A stretch of DNA of 64,000 nt, taken from the NCBI RefSeq assembly GCF_021018805.1, contig NC_086247.1, positions 120,521,094 to 120,585,093 of the forward strand. The letters are read 5' to 3'. A model generated the notes under the pieces. The model saw nothing but the letters and a program-made list of their open reading frames with translations. It made no database searches and had not been told where the DNA came from. Positions within the stretch are counted from its first letter, which is position 1. Every line of letters starts with the position of its first letter. Source of the stretch: Prinia subflava (Eukaryota; Chordata; Aves; Passeriformes; Cisticolidae). Position numbers and translations under genes: made by a program. This document shows positions 13,801-25,576 of the stretch, piece by piece.

Positions 13801-14777
13801 AAAGATGCTATCCATATGCAATTAGACATCATGCTGGTCATATTCCAGCTGTACACTCTTTATTCCTGGCCTTTTAATTTTCTCTGATTAGCTAACAGCA
13901 CCTTCTGTGGTTCAAGCTATCATGTAGATATTATGAGTCTTTACTTAAGGTTTCTAATCAAAATTGGATGTGTGTGCTTGCCTGTGAGACAACGCTGGGA
14001 AATTTCAGCTTGCCTGCATAATTTCATGAGAATTCCCAGTGCCTCTAATTGATCCATGATGGTCTGTTCTGACTTGGTTCTGTCTGCAAAGCAAGGGCAT
14101 TGTTTTTATCTCTGTGTTTTCCTGCCTACTTTATTTCTCATAACAAAGTCTGTAGCTGTTGCACTGGCAGAATTTGTATCGCCAGTCTACCACTGATGCA
14201 CTTTTCTGGTGGCTGTAATCTGGGCTTCTGGATGACTGAAATCTGTCTTGTGCTGAAATGATTGAGTAAACCTTAGTGATTTTTTAAACAAAACTTTTGC
14301 ATGCCTTACAACATTTTTGTGTGCCTTGCATTACAGTAGTGTGAGTGGGAGGCCTTGTACAAGAGAGCTTTTCTTTGCTGCTGTATCTTTCTTTCTTGTT
14401 GCTTCAGAATCTTTGAGAAACAGCAAAACTGGGAGGGCTGCTTTGGTGAAGTGTTCAATGGCCCCTTTTCTAATGCTGTAGGATAATGCCTGCTCACAGC
14501 AGAAAACATAACTTTTTAAAATTCACAAGCACACCCCCCACATGCGCCCCCACCCCTTCCTCTCCTTGGCCCCTCCATGTACCATGGGTGTAATTTGTGA
14601 AATTTCAATAAATACTTGTGTGAAAGTTAAATCTAAATCGAGCAGAGAAAGCCATGAACTCCTCTGTACATTAAGATGCTATGCAAAATGTAACAGTGGG
14701 TGTTGTAGAAGCAATTTGAAAACCATCAAAAGAAAGTACAAATCCAGGACAATATTAGTTTACAAATTCAGAGTTAA

Positions 14778-14827
14778 CTTTGGATGAGGAGTGCTCATCC
14801 AAAGCACTGGATCACAGTGTGATCCAG
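14778..14827. repeat. two adjacent perfect inverted repeats (twin hairpins)
   Basis: The first hairpin has arms ctttggatgag (14778-14788) and ctcatccaaag (14794-14804) around the 5-base loop gagtg. The second has arms ctggatcac (14807-14815) and gtgatccag (14819-14827) around the 3-base loop agt. Both are perfect and lie 2 bases apart. No family was recognised. Confidence 0.9.
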
Positions 14828-16209
14828 GATAATTCCATTTCGCTGTGGATCCTAATGACTGGAGTCAAACTAGCTGACTCCTGTAATTCGTTAAAAGAAA
14901 AAAGAAAATTCTTTAGTCAAATGAAATGCTACAACTACTAAAGAAACTTTGCTCAGAAAACAGATGAGAATTGAAAAGCCATTAATATAAGGATTTAAAA
15001 TTTAAAATAACTAAACACACAGTTTAGGGGCTAAATAGAAATGACTAAAAGAGATCTCGTGCTAACTGCTTCAAAGAACTCAATTTAGTTCCTGTAAAGA
15101 ATCCATTGCAGTGGTTTTTAGGCTGCCTGGCCCACTGCCTTCTCTGCTTACAGAAAGGAAGGGAAGAGGAGAGAAGGGCTTCCACCACTGTCCTTCTAAA
15201 GGACAAGTCCAAAAGAAATACTCAGTCTTTAAGCCTCTGAGGGTGTGGTATTAATGTTTGTAGCCCAAACTTCATATCCCGAATTAGAAAGAATTAAAAC
15301 TAGAAACAGATGACAGTACTTTAAGTATTTTTTATTAAAATACACTGCTGGCTCTTCTTAGAGGAATATATGAAGGCAAGTTATTCTGTGAAAATTATTG
15401 TAAACTGTTAGAGACTACAATGGGTAGTGCTAGGGATGGCTCCAGAGCAAAACTTCATAGACTAGGCAGCCTTTGGAACAAACACTTTGAAGACCAAAGT
15501 GCTGACTTTTTGTGAACCAGTCTTTTAAAAGCTAAACATTTTCATTATATTTATTCCAGGAATGAAATGCATTTTCTTTAACATTTATCTTTTGATTCTT
15601 GCATGGTAAACTAATTCAGAACTAGCAGACTTCTACACTTGCAAAATGCAGTAGTCTTTGTGAAAGTGTTCTAGACAATTAATGAAACTGATGAGATTCT
15701 ATGTGATCTTCCTACTGACAACTCTTCTTTAATTAGAGGCCTCTAAGAAATGGGATCTTTTTTTTTCTCTAATGCAGTATTCATTAATCTTCTCTTAAAT
15801 AAAAAAAGTAAATGTGGGGAGAAGATACGCGTATGAAAATAAACCACCTCCTCTTTAGCCTAGATTCACAGTGCTTGTGCAACAGATGTGACTCCAGAGT
15901 ATTGCTATGTACAGATTCAAAGATAATTGAATCCTTCTGTAGTAGCTATTAAAAATGGGTAAATGTTGTATTTCCAGATCAAAATGAAATGGAGAGATGT
16001 GAAGAATTTTGGAAGAAGTGTGTGAGAAGGCGGGTAGGAGGGAGGAAAAGAAGATAAAATTACTTTTCTGTGTTGCTAGAAACATTACTCTTTCTCTGCT
16101 CAACTTTAACACAAATATTTTCAGAATATCTCTGCCAATTTTGAATTGCAGCCTGAGAGATAGTATAAGAGCCCTGTGCCTGAGGACAGAACCACTTATT
16201 TTCTGCATT

Positions 16210-17326
16210 TCCTGCAGGAGCAGGCTGTCCCTTTGTGCCAAAAGATGAGCTGGTGGTGAAGAAGACCAGCCTGGCTGAACAGGGAGCTTTTGCTGGCACT
16301 CTCTGAAAAACAGAGTTTATGACTTTTGAAAGAAGAGGCAGGCAACTCAGGAAGAGTACAAGTATGTTGTTAAGTCATGTAGAGATAAAATTAGAAAGGC
16401 AAAAACTTAATTTGTCCACTACTGTAAAAGATAATCAAATGTGCTTTTATAAATATGTTAACAGCGAAAAGAGGGCCAAGGAGAATCTCCATCGTTTATT
16501 AGATTCGGAGGGGGAACATTGTTATCAAGGATGAGGAAAAGACTGAGGTAGTTTATGCCTTCTTTGCCTCAGTCTTTAACAGAAGGATCAAATATCCCCA
16601 GGGCAACCAGCCTGTGAGCTGGAAGACAGGGGCAGGGAGCAGAAGAGACCCCTGAAATCCAGGAGGAAGTAGCAGTGACCTGCTGTGCTACTCAGACATT
16701 CCCAAGTCTATGGGACCAGATGAATTCATCCAAGGGTACTGAAGGAGCTGGCAGAAGAGCTCGTCAAGTCACTCCATCATTTTTCATCAGTCCTGGTTCA
16801 CTGGGGAGGTCCCAGGTGACTGAAGGTTGGCCAGTGTGACACACATTCACAAGAAGAGCTGGAAGGAGGATCCAGAGAACTCCAGGCCTGCCAGCCTGAC
16901 CTCAGTGCTGAGGAAAGTATTGGAACAGATCACCCTGAGTGCCATCATGCAGCACATACAGGACAACCAGGGGGTCAGGCCCAGCCAGCAGGGGTCTGGG
17001 AAAAGGCAGGTCCTGCTTGACCAACCTGATCTCCTTTTATGACCAGGTACCCACCTAGGGAATAAGGGGAAGGCTGTGGATGTTTTCTCCTTAGACTTCA
17101 GTAAAGCCTTTGTCTCCTGCACATTCTGGAGCAACTGGCAGCCTGTGGCTTGCACCAGTGAACTCTTCACTGGGTAAAATACTGGCTGGCTGGGCTCAGA
17201 GAGTGGTGGTGAATGGAGTTACATGCAGATGTGTTGGTACTGTCTAATATCTTTATCAAAGATTTGGATGAGGGTGTCAAGTGCATCCTCAGTAAGTTCT
17301 CAGGTGACACTAAGGGTCTTCAGTGC
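16210..17326 (+). mobile_element. CR1 LINE internal fragment (ORF2, reverse transcriptase), decayed
   Basis: Conceptual translation, switching frame where it has decayed, gives CR1 ORF2 landmarks in order: PAWLNRELLLAL near 16268; LNLSTTVKDNQMCFYKYVNS and EKRAKENLHRLLDSEG near 16409-16512; FFASVFN near 16560; SMGPDE near 16707; SWFTGEVPGD near 16796; EDPENSRPASLTSVLRKVLE and QITLSAIMQHIQDNQGVRPS from about 16872; DVFSLDFSKAF near 17080; and an LDEG motif near 17265. The family is a chicken-repeat-1 non-LTR retrotransposon. Several stops and frame changes make it inactive. The 5' end of the element is missing, which is normal, but the 3' half of the reverse transcriptase and the 3' tail are missing too: the match stops at an A-run (17327-17339). 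Confidence 0.9.
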
Positions 17327-17339
17327 AAAAAAAAAAAAA
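17327..17339 (+). repeat. A-run at the end of the CR1 fragment
   Basis: Thirteen adenines directly follow the last CR1-like codons. CR1 elements do not normally end in poly(A), so this run marks an odd 3' boundary. Confidence 0.9.
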
Positions 17340-20300
17340 GGAAGCTGGAAAAATAATTTTTAATAATTAATTATGATTGTATTTTTTGTTAGAAGAGGAT
17401 AAAGAAATGGTGATCACTGTTTTCTCCATATAATCAACCTAATGGTTTTTTTCCCTCTCCGTTTTCTTTTACAAGGAATGAAGAACAGTGAATTAATCTT
17501 ATTTGAGCAAGACGACTTTACCATTATTATAGTTAAGCCTCTGGTCCTCTACTAGGAAAGAAAGCTGTAATCAACCACTTAGCTGTTACTGAATTACACT
17601 TATCTCCACTTCGCCTGTTTAACTTCCCATAAGCATGCTAAGCACCTCTTTAGAATGCACTGACCTCTGATTATTTCTTGCTTTATGTATCCCTTAGCCC
17701 ACATTGCAGAAGTAAAAAAAAATCCTATTGGTAAACAGTGCAGAATAATAGAGTCTGGTTTTTTAAAATTTATTTTGTATACAGGGTGAAATTTTTACAT
17801 CTTTAGCTCCTCCAAAAATCAGAATTCCAGGCACAAGGATTGAATTTCATGCTGTGAAGTGACACTGATGAAACTTGTTTTTATGTAATGGACCAAACTC
17901 ACTGTTGCAGTAAGGTGAAAAATTAAATCATTCAGGGTTTTTTTGCCTGTTTGATTACCAAGTTGCAAAAATTGTAGTTGTGCCATAAGCTGTGGTTTTG
18001 AGATCTTTCTGAATCACAAGCTACTCTGTGTTTGTGGGAGTTGTGCAATGGAACCTATACATGAATACGCCCAGGTTAATAACATTAACGTTTTTCTAAA
18101 GTCAAAGCATGACTGGTAGAGCTGGCTTTATGCTTGAGTGAGAGCATTCCACTTTCTTTTCACTGGAGGAATTTTCAGCCTGGCAGCAATAGTATTGTAA
18201 TAACTGCCAGCTGCTCACTTGGCACAAGAGTCCCTAGAACCAAGAGGAAGAGCCCAGTGCATCATACATAAAATTTACTTTTCTCTAAGATGAAGGTTTA
18301 GGACTCATAAATATTTTGATCTGGTCTTTGATGGCTTTTGTACACATCAGTCTGAAAATATGCATGTGGAGCATAACTTGCAGATTTTATTTTGGAGTAC
18401 ATTGGAGTAATTCCCACCAATAGGGAAGAGATAGGAAAAGAAATTATTGCAGGAGATTCTTTTGTGAGTGGGTGGTCAAGAATGAAGAAAATTAAATGCA
18501 ACATTAAGCAGTTAGACCTCCCTTATTTTATGCCATGTATTGGGGTATGCAAGATGATCATCTCCCTAAATATTGGATAGTTTTGAACAGGTCTTCACAT
18601 CAAAAGAATAAAGTTCAAGACATTATTTGTGAGGTAGAAATTCTCAGGTAGAATGGGAATGAGACCTTTTTATATCTACAACTCTGTGCTTGCCCACCAC
18701 TGTCAGGACAATGACACAGCAGAAATTAGGTCTGGAAGAGTAACAAAAGCAATCATTGTGCCTACGTATAAACCCACACAGCTGCAAGCCACAGAGCATT
18801 TCTTACTCACAATGCCACTTTTCTCGTGGGTGTTTAAAATTGGGTTAAAAAACTATGGTGTTTTAAAAAAAGGAGAAACCAGGGAAGACTACGATCCTTT
18901 TAACATCTTTATATCTAAATCATTTCATTATATCTGGAACAGACCATACAGTGCTAGAAAGGCATGGTGATCACTGGTGGTCTCATTTTGAGAGAGAAGT
19001 TTTGCTTTGGTCATGTAGTGGGCTTGGCCATAAGTTTCTCATGAACAGGCATTGTGACAGCCAAGAAGGATAGTACTAGTAGATGCTATTTGCATTCCTA
19101 GGATGCAAGCTTCTTGCATCTCCACATTTAATTTCTTACAGTGGACAATGTCCATTGAAATTACAGGTAACTGGAATTCAGGCTGTTTCACCTGCATCCA
19201 TGAGGGAAGGAGAAAATTCTCCTTGATGTGAAGACATCCTGGGGCGTGCATGGCAGTATAACATGGGAAATTCTGAGCTCTAAAGGAGTATGTGATTTGA
19301 AGCATATGGCTCAATCTGCTTTATGGTTCTTTACTTAAAATATGTAGTAATGCCTTTTTTCTTGGCAGGATTCCTCTGTCTTAGATCCTCTATAGAAGGA
19401 GCTGTCTTATTCAAAGTCTCATGCTCCTGTCAACTAATGAGCTTCTGATCTCAGCTGCTGGTGTAATGTAAGCGAATGCTGCTTTACTATAATGAAGCAC
19501 TGCTTTAGTAATGCTTTTTAATGAGATTTGTGTTGAGCCTGATGTATTTCAAATGAATGGGGAAGCAATATTCTGATTGAAAGCAACTGCAAAAACCAAC
19601 TTCCTGTGTAAATTCCACACTTTCTGCTGGGAGTTCCCACATCTCGTGGTTGCAGTTCACTCCAAATCCTGTTTGAGATGTGGACAAGATAGTAAAGAAA
19701 TGAAAAAATGGAAGAAGGATAGACAGATAATACAACTTCAAAGTTTCCCATGCAGAATCCCAGCAGTAACTGTAAGGAAGATGTGACTGACTCCCCTCTT
19801 TCCTCCCCCTGTTGTTTTCGTTATAGTACTTGGGCAATGGTGTTTGTGCCTTCTTCCTGCCACATATGCACAACACCTGTGGTTCATGAGAGTCTGGGAG
19901 GAGGTGGTTCTTTCTCTTTCCTTTATGCTTTTCATACTACTTATTCTCCCTCCTCTTCCTTCTGAAGGTACAGGGCAATGAAAGAAGGAATTTAACCAGA
20001 TTTATGCTTTTTCTTTCTTGTACAGCTGTATGTGTCGTGGGATATTACAATTGGGTCTGTTTCTACTGCCCTTTGACTAAAGTTCCAACATATTTTTTGG
20101 TTCCCAGCCTTCTCTGACAGAAGGATAATAACATGCATATGATCTGTTTCTACTTCAGCTACTTACAGAATGTGACTGGCAGTGGGGCTGACCAGCTGCA
20201 GTTTGTTTTTTTGGAGTTAGTGACACTAGTACCTCAGTTGCTTTGAGGAATAGAAGAAGAAACTGGCTTCTCTACAGTTTAAGGGTGGGAGGAGGACTTC

Positions 20301-22601
20301 TTTCTGCAGTGGCACTAAACAGTGAAACACTCTTTTCCCATGTATGTGCTTTTCCTCACAAGCTTTCAGTCCCCTGTGCAAAATAAATGACATTACAGAA
20401 AATACCATCACCAAATTTATCCTGACTTGTCTCACCAGAAGTAGCAAAATTGAGGTGGGATTTCGATTATATGAAGTAGTCAGTTCAGATGACAGAATAA
20501 CAACACTAAGGAGTCCCAAAAGTATGTGGTTCTTGGGGACTGTGTTGTCCCATTAGATTTGACTGTTCACTAAATGATCACTGGCCAAGCTTTCTCATCA
20601 AACCCCAAACTGATACAAACAATATTGGGTAAAGCTAGATCTAAATGGTGATTGAAATGCTTAAATTGTAAAATTTAAGAGTGAGCTGCTTTTGTTTATC
20701 TAGGTTTTATGTCTTCCTCATCTGTGGGGTTGCACTGTTCTAAGATGAGCCCTACTGGATGAAGCAGAGTTGTAAGTGTTGCACACTGATGCCTCCCAAT
20801 GACCAATATAAAGCAGCACAAGATGCATATTTGTAAAACTCTTCTCCTCCCCCACTCATAATACCATCATTACATCCCCTTTTAAAGTAACTGTTAAACA
20901 TATCACATACCAGCCATCAAGTGTCTTTGTGTTTAATTCCCGTTTAATGCTGGGCTATGATTGCACATTACCAAGCAAAGGGAGGACAGCTGCATCACTT
21001 TAAAATGCATGTTCATTGTGCTCTTGTATTTTTAACATATTAGTCAGGAATTCATAGAGGGTAAAATAGAAATTAGTGTAGTCCTAATCTTTAAAAAGTA
21101 ATATTAATTAAAAAAATGAAATGGAAACATCAATGTAATTAAAATTCTATCTACTGTCTTTTGGTGTCAAACAAAATATTTTGCAGTCTAAAGAGCCGGT
21201 TGTATTATTTAAAGAATGTCTTCTCATTTTGAGTATTTTCATGCATTAAAAAACAGCATTCTCTGCATCTTCCTATCTCTTTCTTGTCTTTTTCCTGTCA
21301 TAACTGTATTTAAATAAGAATACCATAAAACAACTCTTTTGTGAACACTGAATTAAAAAAAATATTTTAAGGAAAAACCTCAAAACCCAGGGAACTGTCA
21401 TCACCTTTCAGAGACAGTGCTTGGTTCAAGGTCAGACCATTGATCTTTCGCCCAAACGACCTAATTTAAAGTGGTGTTTTTAGCACAGAATTTGTCTGCT
21501 AACATCAGTCCTTTTCTGTATGTTTATATTGACAGAATGTAATGAGATTACATATATTCTGATGAATAATGGCTGCCTTGTAAACTTGCCCCCTACCTAC
21601 AGTGACTCTTATGAATATTTGATGATAATAAGTAGTAGGAACTTCACTATGTTGTTTACATGCACTCACAGGCACAGGAGTGCCTTTTGTTCTGCTTTTT
21701 TCCTTGGGGTAAGCAGTATGATATTTATATTCATAGTAAGTATTATATGTGTCTAACATGTTCTTAATACTAGGAGTTCTATTTAAATCATCATTCTGTT
21801 GTTTTAGGAGGAAAAGGTTGTAAGATGGAAGATAATTTTTAACATTTAAAGTTGTATGTGAAGATGAGGCAGGGTTGACTGGTCAGTCCTATATTTCTAT
21901 GAATTAGGAGTTGAGAAAAAGGAAAAAATACATTTTGCAGATGAAGACATATGTACAATGTGTCTAAAATTAGTGTCTGTAGGTCAACAGTTTAGTAGAC
22001 CTCTGTACAATATCTTTGGTTTATCCATTATCACCTATAGGCAGTAATTTTGTGTCATATTGCAAATTAGGCAAAATCTGTCAGCAACAGGCAGCACCTT
22101 TTATTGTCTCTTCATCTGGTTTCTTTTTTTGTGGATGTGTAATAGAGGGTCTTGTATAGACCTTGTGTGCTGTTTCAAGGTATTTGGGTGTGAAGCTGGT
22201 ATCAAAAACTGCAGTTCTGATTTGTGTTCAACTGAGATTATTGATTGTGATCCTTTTATTTGCACATTTGAAAATGTAATGCTTTCATTATGCAACTTGC
22301 TTTACAGATTATGTTCAAAACAGTTGCTTTATTTTATTTAATGACATGTTTTTCCTTCTGAGACTTATAAGCCCTGTTATGCAGCTATTTTTTTTTCTTA
22401 CTCAAGTGGTGAGGACAACAGAAATAGGTCTGACATTGATAGGTAGATGCTTCATTTACTTAAAATAATCTGGCATGATAGTTACTAGATTTTTTATCTG
22501 TAACTCTTGAATACTGAGAGTGTAAAATCCATAATTTTATTAATGCCCCTATAGCAGTTTTCTTGAAAAGCAGTGCTTTACAGAATTTGTTTTTCTTTCA
22601 G

Positions 22602-22679
22602 GGAATCAGTTTCCTCCTGTTGCAGCTCAGGATCTTCAGTTTGTTCTGAAGGCTGGATACCTGGAAAAACGTAGAAAAG
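22602..22679 (+). CDS. SKAP2: SKAP2 internal exon a: start of PH domain
   Basis: This 78-base coding exon is bounded by a pyrimidine-rich acceptor ending ttctttcag and a donor gtgaat. It enters after the first base of a codon and leaves after the first base of the next (phase 1-1), so skipping would keep frame. It encodes a split glycine, then NQFPPVAAQDLQFVLK and AGYLEKRRK. The FVLKAGYLEKRRK stretch is the first beta strand and basic loop of the SKAP2 PH domain, where lysines and arginines contact phosphoinositides. SKAP2 is a cytosolic adaptor in leukocytes that couples Src-family kinases and ADAP/FYB to integrin activation and actin remodelling. The paralogue SKAP1 reads KQGYLEKKSK here, so the sequence favours SKAP2. 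It is the first exon of the gene that I can find; the exons before it are not visible in the 22.6 kb to its left. Confidence 0.95.
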
Positions 22680-23399
22680 GTGAATCTAGCTAGCTTTGTG
22701 AAAGCTAGTTCATATTTAATGTCTGGGAGGTCTATATGTTTGTATTTGATGTTATACACATGAGCAACTTTATACAGAAGTGATAAATAAAATGAGAAGA
22801 AGCTGAAACATTGAAGCATTATTATGCAAAAGAAGCATAGCGCATAATTACTCCTATAGTATTGAAAGAAAATCCTATTCTTTATTGACTAACAAAATCA
22901 TGCTGTGAAAGTCCAGTCAGCCATAATTCAGAGACTTTCAGATATTTTTGAAGAAAACATTAGGAACGTATGTACAAGTACCATATGTTGACTTCATGTT
23001 TCAGTGAGCATCAAGATTTATTTTCCTTCAAGAGGGCAAATATTGATCTCAACTTTGGTTCAGTCAATATTTACCTTGATTCAATAAATCTTATATTGTC
23101 ACTTTAATACCCACTTAATGCTGCGATAACTCTAGGAAATATTTAGGAAGTTGTTCATTGTTTCCTTATATTTAATGTTACACACGACTTCCCTCTTTAT
23201 GTGATTTCAAATTCCTATTTGTTTTCTTACCACCAATTTTTATTTCTAATTTCCTTCTCAGTGCCATGCACTTCCTTGGTTTCCTTTCCTTAGTGTCTTT
23301 TTCTAGCTCCTCCTCCCTCTTACCTCACCCTTGAAAAGAAGTAACACATTTTTCTTCAATAATGGCACAAACTGATATAACATGTTGTATCAATTTCAG
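22680..23399 (+). other. SKAP2: SKAP2 intron between exons a and b
   Basis: This 720-base GT-AG intron splits an aspartate codon in the PH domain. The 3' part is pyrimidine-rich (about 23205-23345). I see no repeat or other feature in it. Confidence 0.92.
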
Positions 23400-23483
23400 A
23401 CCACAGTTTTCTTGGCTTTGAGTGGCAGAAGCGTTGGTGTGCTATCAGCAAGACCGTCTTCTATTACTATGGAAGCGATAAAG
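23400..23483 (+). CDS. SKAP2: SKAP2 internal exon b: PH domain core
   Basis: This 84-base exon has acceptor caatttcag and donor gtattt, phase 1-1, only 720 bases after the previous exon. It completes the split aspartate and reads [13 protein letters not shown] followed by [15 protein letters not shown]. This is the second to fourth beta strands of the PH domain, with the W-Q-K-R-W-C pattern and the triple tyrosine typical of the SKAP family. SKAP1 has [25 protein letters not shown] at the same place, so the LGFEWQ and YGSDK residues identify SKAP2. The isoleucine in CAISK replaces the leucine I recall in the mammalian protein, a conservative change. No frame defect is seen. Confidence 0.96.
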
Positions 23484-24688
23484 GTATTTATAACAAATAT
23501 GAAAGCAATGATGTTTTAATGCACAAAAGAATATGAAAATTTTATTGGAGTTGGAAACTGTGAATCAAATGTAATTTTAAGAAATGGAATGAAACTTTTA
23601 AAAAGTAGTTCTTTCCAACAATTCTTGGCAGTGCTGTGAATTTTTAAAATAGGTAAATATCTGTCAGAACCTGTCAGTGTTTTCTAAAGCAGGAAAACTG
23701 AGAAAAAAAAATTAAGTTTCTTTTAAAGCTACATTGCTAATAACAGCTGGCTGTTCAGTTTGATAGTATGCTAGTACTCAACTGTTTTACTAGACAGACA
23801 ATCTCTCCAAACAGGCTATTAATTTGAAAACATCCTCTAGTAATTATACCTTCCGAGTTCTTTAGAGATGGTTCTATCCAGGAAAATATTAATCTAAAAG
23901 CTGCATAGTGAAGTTCTTTCTTTATGTTTAAATAGTTTATGTTCTGGAAAAGCTAGGACTTAAGTAATGTATTTAACTAAAGCTAGCCATGGAAACTAAA
24001 GCAAACATCTGAAGATGATTTTTAACTTTAAATGGCCTGTTTGGAAAGAGTCTGGCATAAATGTTGTAATATTACTTTGAATTTTTAAAATTTAAAGTAA
24101 AATAAAACATATTTAAATTGTGTGCTATGTACATGTGATGTTTAAGAGTAAACTAAATGATCTATAAGTATATCTGAGTAAATTTTAAAAGTACAGTAAT
24201 GTCTTCCTCTCTCCAACCTCCCCCCACCTCTGGAAAAAATTCCAGGGCAAATTTTCTGAGGTTGTTTTTTTTTTTCTTCTTATTGTTAGTGTTTTATTTT
24301 TGAGATTACTACAAGTAGTTATTATGTTGGTTTTTTTTTATTTTAAGACTAATATAATTTGCTCCAGTTTGTTTCATACCTTGGTATACTGATTCATTTA
24401 AACTCATCCTCTCTTTAAAAACACAAGAAAGAAAGAGTCTAATTGGGAGTCCAGTTTCCACATTGCTAGTTTCCCATCATGTTCTGTTTTCAGAATTTTG
24501 CTAGCATATCTACTAAATATTTCCTTTTCTTCTATACTCTTTCCTTAGGACTTACAGGTTGATCAAGCCTCACAAACATGAACAATCTTTATTCAAAAAT
24601 TTTGAGGAAATGTGGCATAAGACTGATTTGGATTACAACAGTACTGGTTATTTCTTTCTCTGGAAAACGATCATGTGCTGTTTATGTA

Positions 24689-24726
24689 GATATATAGATA
24701 TATATATATACACACACACACACACA
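24689..24726. repeat. (TA)n/(CA)n microsatellite
   Basis: A run of gatatata units is followed directly by eight ca units. It is a compound dinucleotide repeat, probably polymorphic in length. Confidence 0.95.
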
Positions 24727-25246
24727 TTGCCTAGTACTTTAAAAATGGCAGGTTTTTTTCAGAACGTATGGCTAGTTCGTAAAGATTGTTCTTGATTATA
24801 AAATCTTTGTATTTTTCTCTGCTATTTTTTAGAAAAAAAAATTTTTTTTTACAACATTCTTTTCCTTGTGGCTGTGCTTATGATTATTTATGCTTCCTAG
24901 CATACTGTCTTGGTATTAAGGCAGGCATGTTGCCCACCTGGTCTTTGTCCTTTTTTTTTTTTCCATCTTTTGCAACAACCTGATTATCAAGTCTATGTTG
25001 CAATTTTTAATACCTGCAATGAAAGTTAAGATACATGGAAATTACATTCCCTAGCACTCAGAAGGTTGGTGTCATGTTAGGAATTGACTGTGGTATTTTG
25101 TAGGATCACTTTCGTTTATGAATCGATAGACTATTTTTGGGGTAATTTATTTACAACTTTTGTAGGCTGCAGATTGTTTGGGGAAGGTCCTCCTAACCAT
25201 AACCTAATGATGTAGGAGGGGCACATGGTCCATTGGAGCTGTATTA

Positions 25247-25576
25247 AATCATAGAATCATTTAGGTTGGAAAAGACTTCTAAGATCATCAAGTCCAACTG
25301 TTAACACAACACTGACAAACCCACCACCAAACCCTGTCCTAAGTGCCACATTTACAAGTGTAGCAAATACCTCCAGGGATGGTGATTCCACCACTTCCTG
25401 TACAGCCTGTTCCAATACTTGACAATGCTTTCAGTGAAAAAAAAATTCTTAATATCCAATCTAAGCCTTCCCTGGAACTTGAGGCTATTTCTTCATGTTC
25501 TATCACTTGTTACTTGGAAAAAGAGACTGACCCTCACCTCATTCCGACCTGCTTTCACATAGTTGTGGAGAGCATG
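25247..25576 (-). mobile_element. CR1 LINE 3' end
   Basis: On the + strand it opens with aatcatagaatcatttaggt and continues tggaaaagacttctaagatc, atcaagtccaac. This is the reverse complement of the CR1 3' untranslated end with its ATTCTATGATT-type short tail repeat. Further in, ctccagggatggtgattcca, ccacttcctg and cagcctgttccaatacttga match the end of the CR1 coding region and the 3' UTR border. Similarity fades after about 25576 (tttcacatagttgtggagag). It is a short 5'-truncated copy in the minus orientation, the usual form of CR1. Confidence 0.93.

Larger units (their letters stand above)
1..22601 (+). other. SKAP2: SKAP2 intron upstream of exon a (left end outside window)
   Basis: At least 22.6 kb of AT-rich non-coding DNA precedes the first recognised exon. 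I looked for exons with the SKAP2 N-terminal signatures (the EEYDDPFAGPPD and LASERYDKDDE regions) and found none, so I read the whole stretch as intron. An exon missed by eye cannot be ruled out. It holds a MIR-like SINE, a CR1 internal fragment, a pair of inverted repeats, a 24-base tandem duplication and several T/A runs, which are listed separately. Scattered short open frames lie on both strands with no recognisable protein. Confidence 0.8.

Noticed and set aside
16319..17170. Short open frames on both strands around the CR1 fragment
   Set aside because: The + strand ones are pieces of decayed CR1 ORF2 and the minus-strand one is its shadow. They are covered by the mobile-element entry.
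18880..18960. EDYDPFNIF stretch resembling the EEYDDPF motif of the SKAP2 N-terminal region
   Set aside because: Similarity ends after a few residues, the downstream FAGPPD and SLASERYDK motifs are absent and no fitting splice sites surround it.
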